This document shows, in pieces, positions 26,627-35,808 of a stretch of DNA of 64,000 nucleotides. Made by a program: the position numbers and the translations under genes. How positions within the stretch are numbered: the stretch's first letter is position 1; every line of letters starts with the position of its first letter. The notes beneath the pieces are model-generated. The model was not told the DNA's origin. It worked only from the letters and a program-made list of their open reading frames with translations, and did no database searches. The DNA comes from Candidatus Poribacteria bacterium (GTDB taxonomy: Bacteria > Poribacteria > WGA-4E > WGA-3G): the NCBI GenBank assembly GCA_007571305.1, contig RKRR01000140.1:25476-89475 (forward strand), written 5' to 3'.

Positions 26627-27436
26627 CTACTCTACCTCCTCTTCCGCTAACCCACTGATTAACTTTTCCTGATCACCTGGCGAATAGAAATACGAGCCCG
26701 GCCTCCAATCACCGATGTCTCCGACTAACCGACGCTGACGCGGTGTGCATCGCTCCATGAGTTCAGGCGATGCCTTTTCGTAATCGAACGGGCGGAAACA
26801 GTGATGGCTGTAACAGTAAATGAGCGTTTTCCGGGCTTGTTTCGATCTATTCGCGACAACACCGTGCCATAACGCGTGCGGAAAAACGGCGGCATCGCCT
26901 GCCTTCAGACACAACTGCACCGCTTCAGGGATATAAGGACCATCCTTGATGCCCGTTTCTGGAAAAGTCCGATTATGACTCCCTGGCACAACGGTGAAAT
27001 TTCCACTGTCCGGATTCTCGATGTCTGTCAAGAAATAATGGATTTTGACTTGTAGAGGAGAACTCGATTTGCTAACCCGAATTGTTCGCATCGCCTGCCC
27101 ACCGTCCGTATGCAGGTATCCTGGGTCTTTCGGATTCGGGGGGCGAACGATAACCTCGGACATACTCAGCTGGATGTAGTCCCCTAACAACTCACGCACG
27201 ATCGGAAACGTCACTGCGTGATCCATCAGGTCGACGAAAATGTCGTTGTCTTCCATCACATTTCGCTTGTCGAAAACCGAATCGGCCGTGACGTTTTCGC
27301 CTTTCCGAAACGCCGCATCCATTTCATCTACTGTTGCCAACAACGTCTGTACCTCATCAGAAGCGAGGACCCCTTTGAGCACGAGGTACCCATCTTCCTT
27401 CCATTGCTTCCGCTGCTCTTGTGTGAGTTTTTCCAT
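26627..27436 (-). CDS. Phytanoyl-CoA dioxygenase (PhyH) family protein
   Basis: A 269-residue Fe(II)/2-oxoglutarate-dependent oxygenase. The facial triad is visible as HTD in PGYLHTDGGQAM, with the distal His in FPHALWHGVV; the 2OG-binding Arg is in RKTLIYCYSHH. The track ORF begins 24 codons too early at 27508; ATG 27436 gives the family-typical MEKLTQEQRKQWKEDGYLVLKG. It is divergent from a second PhyH gene at 27819. The substrate is unknown; the family hydroxylates many small molecules besides phytanoyl-CoA. Confidence 0.9.
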   Translation of the reverse strand: MEKLTQEQRKQWKEDGYLVLKGVLASDEVQTLLATVDEMDAAFRKGENVTADSVFDKRNVMEDNDIFVDLMDHAVTFPIVRELLGDYIQLSMSEVIVRPPNPKDPGYLHTDGGQAMRTIRVSKSSSPLQVKIHYFLTDIENPDSGNFTVVPGSHNRTFPETGIKDGPYIPEAVQLCLKAGDAAVFPHALWHGVVANRSKQARKTLIYCYSHHCFRPFDYEKASPELMERCTPRQRRLVGDIGDWRPGSYFYSPGDQEKLISGLAEEEVE

Positions 27437-27818
27437 CGTTGCATACCCTCTGTAAACGTGAATATTTCGACCCTCATGGGAGGGTTTAGATCTTTGATCG
27501 CTAACCACTGACTGGTAATAAAATAGGTGAGAAGTAGATTCGTGTCAAGGGAAATAACCGAACATCGTCCTATTTTCACAACCTTCGGAAACATATTGAA
27601 ATAGAATTGCACTTCAGAAACGGTTTCTAACGATTGTATTGATATTGGATGCGATTTAGACTTGCACTGAGAAACAGCTTGGTATATGATGGGACGCAGG
27701 AATTCCGGCACTTTCCATTTATTTTTTACGCTCTGGTGCTCTATCTTACATCGCTCAGTGGTGTGAAAATCCGTGGTGCTTACCGACAACTGATAACCTT
27801 TAAAAGGGAGACTCGACC
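27437..27818. other. Intergenic region between divergent PhyH genes
   Basis: 382 bp with no gene that I can support. It must hold both promoters. I see no consensus -35/-10 pair with 17-bp spacing on either strand, and no clear operator palindrome. Confidence 0.5.
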
Positions 27819-29327
27819 ATGCAAACGAATTCATATTTAAAGGAAAGCCACAAACTGACCGACGCGCAGATGCGGGATTTTATCGTGAATGGACATATCA
27901 CGGTGAAAACGGACCTGCCGCGCAGTTTCCATGAAACAATTTACCGCAAGACACAGGAACTCACGGAGAAAGAAGGAAACTTAGGGAACAACATCTTACC
28001 GCGTGTCCCCGAATTGCAAGCCGTTTTCGAGGAACCCGCTGTCCGTGGCGCGTTTACGAGCATTCTGGGCGAGAATTACGCCATGCATTCCCATCGGCAT
28101 CCGCATCAAAATCGTCCTCACAGCGATGGACAGGGATTCCATAAGGATAGTTACTGGGGCTATCAGAAGGTGCGTCATCACTGTCCTCGCTGGGCGATGG
28201 CGTTCTACTACCCGCAAGACTCGCCACTCGAAATTGGACCCTCGGCTGTCTTACCGGGGACGCAGTATTACAACACCCGAATCACTGAAAATAACGACGG
28301 TGAATTGGCACTCAGTGGCGAGGCAGGCACCCTTACGATTATCCATTTTGACCTCTGGCATCGTGCCATGGCAAACCAGACTGGCAAAACACGTTACATG
28401 ATGAAATTCCAGTTCATTCGAATGGAAACACCACAAGCACCGGAGTGGAATGTGACGGATCCGCACTGGAAACTGGAGGATGTTGACCCAGCAACGCCTG
28501 GGCATCAAAGCACATGGCGGCATGTCTGGAATTGGGTAGCAGGTGAGTCTAACGGGCATTCGACGCAGTCAGCCAATGGGGATTTGGCAAAGCACATCGC
28601 AGCTTTGAGTGATGACAATGCCGATGTCCGTTCCCGTGCTGCCGATGATTTGGGAACGTTGGGTGAATCCGCAGCAGAGGCGACTCCGCTCCTCATCCAG
28701 GCACTCCGTGATGCGTATGAGCCTGTGAGTTTAAACGCGGCATACACACTTGGAGCGATCGGTGCACCTGCCGTTCCACACTTAATTGAGGCACTCAGTG
28801 ATAACAACAATGCGGCACGGCGGATGGCGGCATACGCACTGGCTGCAGTCGGCGAACCTGCTGTGGCTGCTTTGAGTGAAGCATTACAACATAGCGAAGA
28901 GGCCGTTCGCTTGGAAGCCGCCTATGCTTTGGCACAAATAGGGAGTTCAGCGGAATCTGCTCTCCCTGCCTTGATGGAACGGACGAAAGACGAATGTGTT
29001 GAGGTCCGTCGCTATCTTGCAGAAGCCTTCGGAGGCTTAGGCCCCATTGCCGCTCCCGCTGTGCCTGTCCTGACTGATATGTTGGTAAGCGACGACGATG
29101 GACAAGCCCGGTTTGAAGCCGCGTTGGCATTAGCACAAATTGGACCTGCCTCAAGCGATGCCATCCCAGTGTTGGTAAAGGCATTCAATGATGAAAATCG
29201 GTATGTCCGGGACAACGCTGTCTTAGCACTGAAACGAATCGACACTCCAGAGGCGGAGTCTGCACTGTTTGACTACCTACTGATGGCGCGCTGGTGTCCG
29301 ATTACAAATCGTGAAAGTACATTCTAA
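27819..29327 (+). CDS. PhyH dioxygenase fused to HEAT/PBS-lyase repeats
   Basis: A 502-residue two-part protein. Residues 1-205 are a PhyH-type Fe(II)/2OG oxygenase with H-x-D in GFHKDSYWGY and the distal His in FDLWHRAMAN, followed by an Arg for 2OG (KTRYMMKFQF). Residues about 250-485 form HEAT or PBS-lyase-like repeats, for example NADVRSRAADDLGTLGESAAEATPLLIQAL and EEAVRLEAAYALAQIGSSAE. The repeats should form a binding scaffold for a protein or large substrate, which is unusual next to a small-molecule oxygenase. AAAAGGGAG precedes the ATG. The last 20 residues leave the repeat pattern. Confidence 0.88.
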   Translation: MQTNSYLKESHKLTDAQMRDFIVNGHITVKTDLPRSFHETIYRKTQELTEKEGNLGNNILPRVPELQAVFEEPAVRGAFTSILGENYAMHSHRHPHQNRPHSDGQGFHKDSYWGYQKVRHHCPRWAMAFYYPQDSPLEIGPSAVLPGTQYYNTRITENNDGELALSGEAGTLTIIHFDLWHRAMANQTGKTRYMMKFQFIRMETPQAPEWNVTDPHWKLEDVDPATPGHQSTWRHVWNWVAGESNGHSTQSANGDLAKHIAALSDDNADVRSRAADDLGTLGESAAEATPLLIQALRDAYEPVSLNAAYTLGAIGAPAVPHLIEALSDNNNAARRMAAYALAAVGEPAVAALSEALQHSEEAVRLEAAYALAQIGSSAESALPALMERTKDECVEVRRYLAEAFGGLGPIAAPAVPVLTDMLVSDDDGQARFEAALALAQIGPASSDAIPVLVKAFNDENRYVRDNAVLALKRIDTPEAESALFDYLLMARWCPITNRESTF

Positions 29328-29480
29328 TCTTGCCAGGTCCAACCATCGGGTCAGTGAGATATAAGAAGATAAAGCAGGAACACTATGGGAAACGGATGAC
29401 AACCTGGGGAGACCTGTAAGCCTGCCCATCCTACAACCCTATAAATCCTGATTCAGATAATTAAGACAGAGGCTTCGCAC

Positions 29481-30632
29481 ATGAACTATGAACTGGTCAT
29501 TAAAAACGGAACCGTAGTGGATCCGGCACAGGGGATCCATGCTCGCAAAGATGTGGCATTCGCGAATGGACGCGTCTCAGCAATCAGTGATAATATACCG
29601 ACATCTGAAGCACGAGAGGTATTAGATGCAGAAAGATGTTTTGTTGCGCCCGGCTTGATCGACTTGCACGTGCATGTCTTCTACGGCGTAAGCCATTTCG
29701 GAATTGAACCGGATTCTACCTGTTTGGCACGCGGCGCAACAACAGTCGTTGATGCGGGTTCAGCGGGAGCGGACACATTTCCTGGTTTTCGTAAATACGT
29801 CATTGATGTGAGCGACACGCGCATCCTTGCGCAGTTGAACATATCTTCACAAGGTATGCTCACGCAAGAAATTGGGGAATTGGAAAATCCTGACTATGCA
29901 GATGTTGGAAAAGCATGTCGGATGATAGAGCAGCACCGCGACATCATCTTGGGTGTCAAGGTGCGTTTGACGCGGGAGACCATTGTCGGTGAAAGAGCAA
30001 AAATGCAGCCGTTGTATAGGGCTCGCGAGGCCGCTGATGCTGCAGGGTTACCCCTGATGGTTCATCCCCAAGACGCTTGGTGTGAGTCTATAGACGATAT
30101 ATTGGCACTGATGGGTAAGGGGGACATTCTAACACACTGCTTCCACGATATGGAATGTGGTATTTTGGACGAAGATGGCAATATCCGGGATTCAGTCCAT
30201 GCCGCGATTGAACGCGGGGTTATCTTCGACGTTGGACACGGCGCAGGCTCTTTCAGTTGGGATGTCGTTCAGAAAGCGATGGCACAAGGCGTTGAACCGA
30301 CGACGATCTCGTCCGACTTGCACATCTATAACGTCCAGGGTCCCGTCTACGATCTCGTGAATGTCGTCAACAAATTCCTGTACCTCGGCATGTCACTTGA
30401 CCATGCCTTAGCGAAAGTCACGAGCATTCCCGCAGAAACCATCCTGATGCCGGGGCAGGTTGGAACATTGGCTGTCGATGCGTGGGGGGATGCAGTAATT
30501 TTTGAAATTCGCGAGGGTGAATTCCAACTCATAGATGCCCACGATCAAGTGAGAGTCGGCAAACAAATATTGGAACCGGTTGTTGTTATCAAAGGTGGGC
30601 AGGTGTATCGCCAACGCCGAACCCACCACTAA
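29481..30632 (+). CDS. Amidohydrolase/deacetylase-family metallohydrolase
   Basis: A 383-residue member of the amidohydrolase superfamily, of the COG3964 deacetylase or dihydroorotase-like branch. The metal site opens with GLIDLHVHVFYG. The bridging-ligand region is LGVKVRLT, where the Lys would be carboxylated. Further His ligands are LMVHPQ and LTHCFHD, and the catalytic Asp is in TISSDLHIYNVQGP. The N- and C-terminal beta-sandwich (LVIKNGTVVDPAQGIH; DAVIFEIREGEF) is typical. The substrate is probably an N-acyl amino acid or a cyclic amide. It converges with the membrane protein gene downstream. Confidence 0.88.
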   Translation: MNYELVIKNGTVVDPAQGIHARKDVAFANGRVSAISDNIPTSEAREVLDAERCFVAPGLIDLHVHVFYGVSHFGIEPDSTCLARGATTVVDAGSAGADTFPGFRKYVIDVSDTRILAQLNISSQGMLTQEIGELENPDYADVGKACRMIEQHRDIILGVKVRLTRETIVGERAKMQPLYRAREAADAAGLPLMVHPQDAWCESIDDILALMGKGDILTHCFHDMECGILDEDGNIRDSVHAAIERGVIFDVGHGAGSFSWDVVQKAMAQGVEPTTISSDLHIYNVQGPVYDLVNVVNKFLYLGMSLDHALAKVTSIPAETILMPGQVGTLAVDAWGDAVIFEIREGEFQLIDAHDQVRVGKQILEPVVVIKGGQVYRQRRTHH

Positions 30633-30647
30633 AATTTCCAATCACGG

Positions 30648-30672
30648 TAGATGCGGTTTGCAACCGCATCTA
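30648..30672. terminator. Bidirectional terminator hairpin
   Basis: Perfect 11-bp stem TAGATGCGGTT / AACCGCATCTA with a 3-nt loop between convergent genes. A second, weaker GGCGAG...CTCGCC hairpin lies at about 30693-30714. Confidence 0.7.
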
Positions 30673-30755
30673 GTCCCTTCTAACACTTACAGACGCACCG
30701 CTGGCGAGATTTACAACCTCGCCCTCTGACTGCTGGCCAATTGACAAAAAATCTG

Positions 30756-32372
30756 CTACGGATGCTGTTCTCCCGCCTTCGGTTTCTCCTTCGGTGCATT
30801 GGAATCCGGTCCGAAACGGATATGGAGGGACGCACCGGGGGCGTGTGCCTTTCCGAAAAGTAGGTGCTTCACCCCCGAAAAAACAACCGTTGATCCCACC
30901 AGCACGATGATACCCCAGATCAATGTCTGCAAAACCCACTCGGTGAACGAAAAGAGACTTCCTGTTTGTTTCGGAACTGCCAATGGGCCGAGTGCCATCA
31001 GGATGGTGCAGAGAATAGCGTTGAGTGTAATTACACCTTCCGTCACCAAACGGTGTGGACTGAAACCGACCAAAGCGCGTTCAAAGTTGAAGATAACCAT
31101 CCACCAGAGGAATATGAAATAGAGCAGTTGCCCCTTCCCCAACCAACTTGTCGGAATGAAGGCGAGCGGTTCACGGAGATGGACCGACAAAATCCATACA
31201 CACGCTATACCGATGCCGATATAGAAGAATTCAAACCAGCCTACCCATCCTCTTGAATGTCGAAACCAACCGACGACGGGCAGCCGAAAAAATCGCTCCG
31301 GTAAGCCTTCAACCAAATCAACCCAGGTCCCTGCCGCTTTCCGATAGTTGACGTATGTCAATAGAATCAGCACAGTGAACACAGCAAATATCTCCATCCA
31401 CTGCGGAAAATTAGGGTTAGTTTCCAAAAGCGGGGCTCGGTTCAGAAGGAGACCGAAGGGTATTGCAATCCCAAGTCCGAACAGAAAACCTTGGTTCTGC
31501 TCCATGACGCTATGCCAATTCGTGTGGCAATTCGTTTTGTTACCCACCCAAATGTAGATGAGTTTCAGTAATTGTCCAAATGAGAACGCAATACCTCCTC
31601 CGAAACCTGTCATCAACGTAGCGAAAGCCACACCGCTGAGTTCATAACGCGAACAGTATCCCAAGATCCCGATAACCATGCCGACACAACCTGCCCAGTT
31701 GTCCCCACGCGGTGGTGTCATACGGAGACGACACACGTTTACTAACAACAAAAACCCTCCGAACCAGCAGATCCCCATATAAAGGACGAGATTCGTGCCC
31801 ATATCCAAACCGCCACGGAAGAGAGCGACGATAAGTGCAGCGACGATTGCCACCAGCGCAGACACCCAATCCGTATCGTACCAATAGAGTGGACTTTCGT
31901 GGCGTTGCATCCGTTTCGGTGCGAGAACAAGATCGATAATAACTGCCTGAAGCGACCAACCGATGAAGACTGCCGCGATTGGGGTAAAGAGCAAGGACAA
32001 TTGGGTATGCGTCAGGAACGCAGGTAAGGCAGTTCCAGCACCCCCAAGGGCTGCCCACAAGAAACCAATAACGAACAGATTCGCAAACCCATAAAACACA
32101 GTTGGTGAATGCGATGAATGGCTATATCCAACGACCATCATATAGGACATACTGCCGCCAAAGGACCAACCGATTGCCCCAAACAACGCGAAGTAGTGGA
32201 CATGCCGCCACCAATCCTCTCGTCCAGAGAGCAGAGCAATTGCTATTGCGCCGAGCGCACCAGCGAGTGCCGCTCCGTACTCATGCCCGAAGTTGCCGCG
32301 TATTCCCCAGCCGACACAAACCGACAAACCACACAAAATGACCATCTGCCAAGGGATAATTGCCAAGTCCAT
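30756..32372 (-). CDS. Polytopic membrane protein of unknown function
   Basis: A 538-residue protein dominated by hydrophobic helices (about 12-14), with the cytosolic tail ending in a charged PKEKPKAGEQ stretch. It opens MDLAIIPWQMVILCGLSVCVGWGIRGNFGHEYGAALAGAL. A glycine-rich helix pair (GWGIRGNFGHEYG, WSFGGSMSYMMVVGYSH) suggests a transport or binding path. I do not recognise a transporter family. ATG 32372 is preferred over the track TTG at 32399 because the extra nine residues are not hydrophobic. The neighbouring amidohydrolase and oxidoreductase suggest uptake of the cluster's substrate, but this is only a guess. Confidence 0.7.
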   Translation of the reverse strand: MDLAIIPWQMVILCGLSVCVGWGIRGNFGHEYGAALAGALGAIAIALLSGREDWWRHVHYFALFGAIGWSFGGSMSYMMVVGYSHSSHSPTVFYGFANLFVIGFLWAALGGAGTALPAFLTHTQLSLLFTPIAAVFIGWSLQAVIIDLVLAPKRMQRHESPLYWYDTDWVSALVAIVAALIVALFRGGLDMGTNLVLYMGICWFGGFLLLVNVCRLRMTPPRGDNWAGCVGMVIGILGYCSRYELSGVAFATLMTGFGGGIAFSFGQLLKLIYIWVGNKTNCHTNWHSVMEQNQGFLFGLGIAIPFGLLLNRAPLLETNPNFPQWMEIFAVFTVLILLTYVNYRKAAGTWVDLVEGLPERFFRLPVVGWFRHSRGWVGWFEFFYIGIGIACVWILSVHLREPLAFIPTSWLGKGQLLYFIFLWWMVIFNFERALVGFSPHRLVTEGVITLNAILCTILMALGPLAVPKQTGSLFSFTEWVLQTLIWGIIVLVGSTVVFSGVKHLLFGKAHAPGASLHIRFGPDSNAPKEKPKAGEQHP

Positions 32373-32548
32373 ATCTATAACCCCCGTTCTTACACGCAAT
32401 TTGTTGCATCTATTATGAGCGTTTTACCTTTTATTGTCAACCCCCAATTATACCAATCTTTCTGTCGGAACGAGTGTTTTGGATCGGGTATTTCTGCGTA
32501 TTTTTGCATACTCGCGATATTTCCCAACTGATAGCTGAAAACTATAAA

Positions 32549-32577
32549 TTGCATCTATTTCATGTATGTGATACGAT
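32549..32577 (+). promoter_or_regulatory. Promoter for the Gfo/Idh/MocA gene
   Basis: TTGCAT at 32549, 17-bp spacer, TACGAT at 32572; the ATG is about 40 nt downstream. Confidence 0.5.
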
Positions 32578-32618
32578 AAGCGCATATACAAAGCGTTATC
32601 TGCTGGAGGCTAAATGTT

Positions 32619-33740
32619 ATGAGTCGTCTACGGATAGGTGTTATCGGATGTGGCGCGATTGCTCAAGTGCATCACCTTCCGAATCTTACCGCACTTCATA
32701 GGGAATTTGAGGTGCCGATCGTCTGTGATCTCTCTCGTGGTGCTGCGCAAGCCGTCGCAAAGCGGTTCCATGTGCCGCAATTCGTGACAGATTACAATGA
32801 ATTGCTAAGCACAGATGTGGATGCTGTTCTGCTCTGTCACGGTGATCCAAAGACAGAAGTTGCACTTGCTGCGTTTAAGGCAGGAAAGCATGTTTTTATC
32901 GAAAAACCTGTCTGTTTTTCGCTTCAAGAAATGAATGCGATGCTCGTGGCACAGCGTGAGGCAGGCACTGTCGCACAGGCGGGATATATGAAGGTCCATG
33001 ACCCTGCTTTCCAACTCGCCAAGCTTGAAGTGGATGCAATGGAAAGTTACCGCTTCGTGCAGATTAACCATCTCCATCCAAATAATAGCTTACATCTGAG
33101 CCAATTTGATGTCGAACGATTTGACGATGTTCCAGCGGACGCATTTAAGCCAGCAGGTATAGCACGCGAGAAAGCACAGGCAGAAGCCATAGGTGATATC
33201 TTATCACAGGTGGAACCCGATAGCGATATACAAAACAAGGCAGCACGAGTGTTCTACTTGCTTGCTGGCAGCATGATTCACGATATCTACAGCCTACGGG
33301 TAATGCTGGGTTCACCAAGTGAAGTGGTGAGCGCGGAGGTATGGGCTGATGGCCGCGGTGTGACGATCGTGTTTGGCTATCCGAATGGCGCACGTTGTGT
33401 CGCGACATGGGTAGACTTACCAGATCTCTGGGACTTTAAAGAGACTCTGGAAATCTACGGTGATACCAAACGCGTGATTGTATCCTATCCGACAGGTTTT
33501 TCACGAGGTATTCTGTCAGAGGTAACGATACACGGGATAGATCCCGATGGCACCACCTATAGTAAGACCCCAGCTGTCGAATGGGAGAGCGCATTTGTAC
33601 GCGAGTTACGTCATTTCCATGCGTGTATCACAGAGGGTGAGCCGTGTTATACTGCGCTGGAATCCGCGCGGAACGATATTGCACTCATTATTGACATTGT
33701 ACGGTGCTATGTCCAACGAAAACCTGTTGCTTGTGTGTGA
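32619..33740 (+). CDS. Gfo/Idh/MocA-family NAD(P)-dependent oxidoreductase
   Basis: A 373-residue dehydrogenase. The Rossmann nucleotide-binding loop is IGVIGCGAIAQVHHLPN, and the family-defining EKP is in HVFIEKPVCFSL. The C-terminal half is the alpha/beta sheet domain that binds the substrate, usually a sugar or inositol-type polyol. The position of the catalytic His is not certain; SMIHDIYSLRVMLG fits the G-G-x-x-x-D-x-H region in degenerate form. It has its own promoter and ends before a two-stem hairpin. Confidence 0.9.
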   Translation: MSRLRIGVIGCGAIAQVHHLPNLTALHREFEVPIVCDLSRGAAQAVAKRFHVPQFVTDYNELLSTDVDAVLLCHGDPKTEVALAAFKAGKHVFIEKPVCFSLQEMNAMLVAQREAGTVAQAGYMKVHDPAFQLAKLEVDAMESYRFVQINHLHPNNSLHLSQFDVERFDDVPADAFKPAGIAREKAQAEAIGDILSQVEPDSDIQNKAARVFYLLAGSMIHDIYSLRVMLGSPSEVVSAEVWADGRGVTIVFGYPNGARCVATWVDLPDLWDFKETLEIYGDTKRVIVSYPTGFSRGILSEVTIHGIDPDGTTYSKTPAVEWESAFVRELRHFHACITEGEPCYTALESARNDIALIIDIVRCYVQRKPVACV

Positions 33741-33758
33741 AGGCACTGCCGAGAGATA

Positions 33759-33801
33759 GGCGAGGTTTCCTGGGGAAACACCCAGGCAAAAACGCCTCGC
33801 C
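33759..33801 (+). terminator. Two-tier hairpin after the oxidoreductase gene
   Basis: Outer stem GGCGAGG / CCTCGCC, inner stem CCTGGG / CCCAGG. No T tract beyond CATTTATTG. Confidence 0.5.
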
Positions 33802-33925
33802 CATTTATTGAGTTCTGTCCGTAATTCCCCTTTTACAAGTTCAACGGGTGGTTCCACTTCTGTTGGTATTGTGCCATCACCTATATCTTCCCTTTTATCG
33901 TGACTGTTGTATCTCTAGAACCTGT

Positions 33926-34043
33926 TACAATAACCTAAGTTGCCACCTTGTAGCATAGGCTGTTAGCCTGTGCCATCAGAAACATATAACTTCCGAGTTC
34001 ACGCGACGATACGAGTGTCCAAGTAATTACGGAAACTACTGTA
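33926..34043 (+). mobile_element. MITE family A, copy 5 (118 bp)
   Basis: Ends TACAATAACC and GGAAACTACTGTA. The central hairpin is reduced to AGGCTGTTAGCCT, with both arms changed together compared with the other copies. The remainder, 34044-34156, holds no gene. Confidence 0.75.
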
Positions 34044-34156
34044 AAGTCCTACACGTAACCCCTAAGACAATGTAACACTACCTAGTGTGTCTTCGGATGT
34101 TGCAAAAAAATAGGCGCGAGTAATACCGCGCCCATGGTTTAAAAAGACTGTGAGAA

Positions 34157-34921
34157 CTACCAAGCCACCCAACCACCATCGACGGCAATCGTTTGTCCGG
34201 TCACCCAGTTTGCCGCATCTGATGCTAAGAACAGCACGGCACCGACAACTTCGTCCACCTCACCGACACGCCCCATTGGGATACGACGGACAACGTCTTC
34301 ATAAAACTCCTTGCGTTGTAAAAGGACATCAGCGAGCGGAGTCCGTGTAAATGCCGGTGCCACAGCGTTCACTGTAACGTTGTGGGGTGCCCATTCAACA
34401 GCGAGTCCTTTCGTTAGCAGGACAACACCACCTTTACTCCCTGAATAGGCAGTTCGCAAGGGTCCGCCTACCAAGCCCATCGTCGAAGAGATATTGATAA
34501 TCTTTCCACTCTCCCGCTCTATCATCGGTTTCACGAGTGTCTGCGTTAGGAAGAACAAGCCTTTAAGATTGAGATCATAGATCGCGTCCCAATCCTCTTC
34601 GGTTAACTCAAGTGCGGGTTTTGGGCGGTTAGTGCCAGCATTATTAACGAGGACATCGACTCTACCCCAGGTATCGAGTGCCGCTTGTGCACCTGTTGCA
34701 ACCTGCTCCATATCGCTGACATCGAACACGACCGATTCTGCTTCGCCCCCGTTCTCACGAATCTCGCTCGCGACCTCCTCAAGATCAGATGGGGTACGGC
34801 TGTTTAAGATAATTTTCGCTCCCATCTGAGCTCCGGCAAGTGCAATACCCCGGCCAATGCCCTTGCCGGAGCCTGTGATTAACATTACCTTATCTTTCAA
34901 CTCGAATCCTGGAAACGCCAT
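34157..34921 (-). CDS. Short-chain dehydrogenase/reductase
   Basis: A 254-residue classical SDR. The cofactor loop is ITGSGKGIGRGIA, with the NNAGTN motif. The catalytic set is Ser in NISSTMG, Tyr and Lys in AYSGSKGG, and Asn in IYDLNLKG. The C-terminal DGGWVAW is typical. It is closest in pattern to 3-oxoacyl-ACP reductase/glucose 1-dehydrogenase-like enzymes; the substrate cannot be assigned. It begins 3 nt after the folD stop, so the two are co-transcribed. Confidence 0.92.
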   Translation of the reverse strand: MAFPGFELKDKVMLITGSGKGIGRGIALAGAQMGAKIILNSRTPSDLEEVASEIRENGGEAESVVFDVSDMEQVATGAQAALDTWGRVDVLVNNAGTNRPKPALELTEEDWDAIYDLNLKGLFFLTQTLVKPMIERESGKIINISSTMGLVGGPLRTAYSGSKGGVVLLTKGLAVEWAPHNVTVNAVAPAFTRTPLADVLLQRKEFYEDVVRRIPMGRVGEVDEVVGAVLFLASDAANWVTGQTIAVDGGWVAW

Positions 34922-34924
34922 ATT

Positions 34925-35758
34925 TTAGCCTCCAATCGCTAATTTCAAAGTATTTTCTAACAACATTGCGCGTGTCATGGGCCCGACACCGCCTGGGACC
35001 GGGGTAATAAATCCCGCCACTTCTTTAACTTCTTCAAATTTAACATCCCCGATAGCCCGTCCATTGACATGGTTAATACCAACATCAATGACGATAGCAC
35101 CAGGCTTCACCATGTCCGCAATTACAAACTCCGGTTTACCGACAGCGGCAACCAGGATATCTGCTTTCTGAACTTCCCTCGTCAAGTCTACCGTCCGGGA
35201 ATGACAATAAGTAACGGTAGCATTTCGATTCAACAGCATCAATCCAACAGATTTGCCGACGAGTGGGCTCCTACCGATACAGACGGCATGTTTGCCTTCA
35301 ATCTGTTCACCTGTCAGCTCAATCAGACGAATAATCCCTGTCGGCGTACAAGGTGTCACCCGCTCGCGATTGATGAGGAGGTTCCCTAAATTGACGGGAT
35401 TCAGTCCATCTGCGTCTTTATGTGGGGTAATCTTATCAATGACTACCTCTTTATTTATGTCCTCTGGAAGTGGCATTTGCACCAGTATTCCATGGATATC
35501 CGTTCGCTCATTTAGGGTTTCAACGTGCTCAATCAGGGTATCTTGATGAATGTCTGCCGGTAAGCGATGGACTTCGGAGTGGAAATGCACTTTTTCACAA
35601 TCACGTTGTTTGTGTTTGATGTAGAGCGTTGATGCAGGATCATTACCCACTTGAACAACAGCGAGGCCTGGTGTGAATCTGAGTTTTTTTAATTTTCGCC
35701 GGATCTGGCTACGGACGCGCTTCGCAAGTTGATTACCATTAAGGAGCTCTGCTGACAA
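34925..35758 (-). CDS. folD: Bifunctional methylenetetrahydrofolate dehydrogenase/cyclohydrolase
   Basis: A 277-residue FolD that interconverts 5,10-methylene-, methenyl- and 10-formyl-tetrahydrofolate. The catalytic Lys lies in LYIKHKQRDCEKVHF, the cofactor loop is CIGRSPLVGKSVGLML, and PVPGGVGPMTRAMLLENT closes the protein. The second residue after the loop Lys is Ser-Val rather than the more usual Pro. The track start at TTG 35788 lacks a ribosome site; TTG 35758 has GGAGGG 8 nt upstream and begins with the family-typical SAELLNGNQLAKRVR, so I use it. Confidence 0.93.
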   Translation of the reverse strand: MSAELLNGNQLAKRVRSQIRRKLKKLRFTPGLAVVQVGNDPASTLYIKHKQRDCEKVHFHSEVHRLPADIHQDTLIEHVETLNERTDIHGILVQMPLPEDINKEVVIDKITPHKDADGLNPVNLGNLLINRERVTPCTPTGIIRLIELTGEQIEGKHAVCIGRSPLVGKSVGLMLLNRNATVTYCHSRTVDLTREVQKADILVAAVGKPEFVIADMVKPGAIVIDVGINHVNGRAIGDVKFEEVKEVAGFITPVPGGVGPMTRAMLLENTLKLAIGG

Positions 35759-35808
35759 ATTTGTTTCCCTCCAGTTTAAGCGGTTCAAGAAAGCAAGTTG
35801 ATTCGGTA

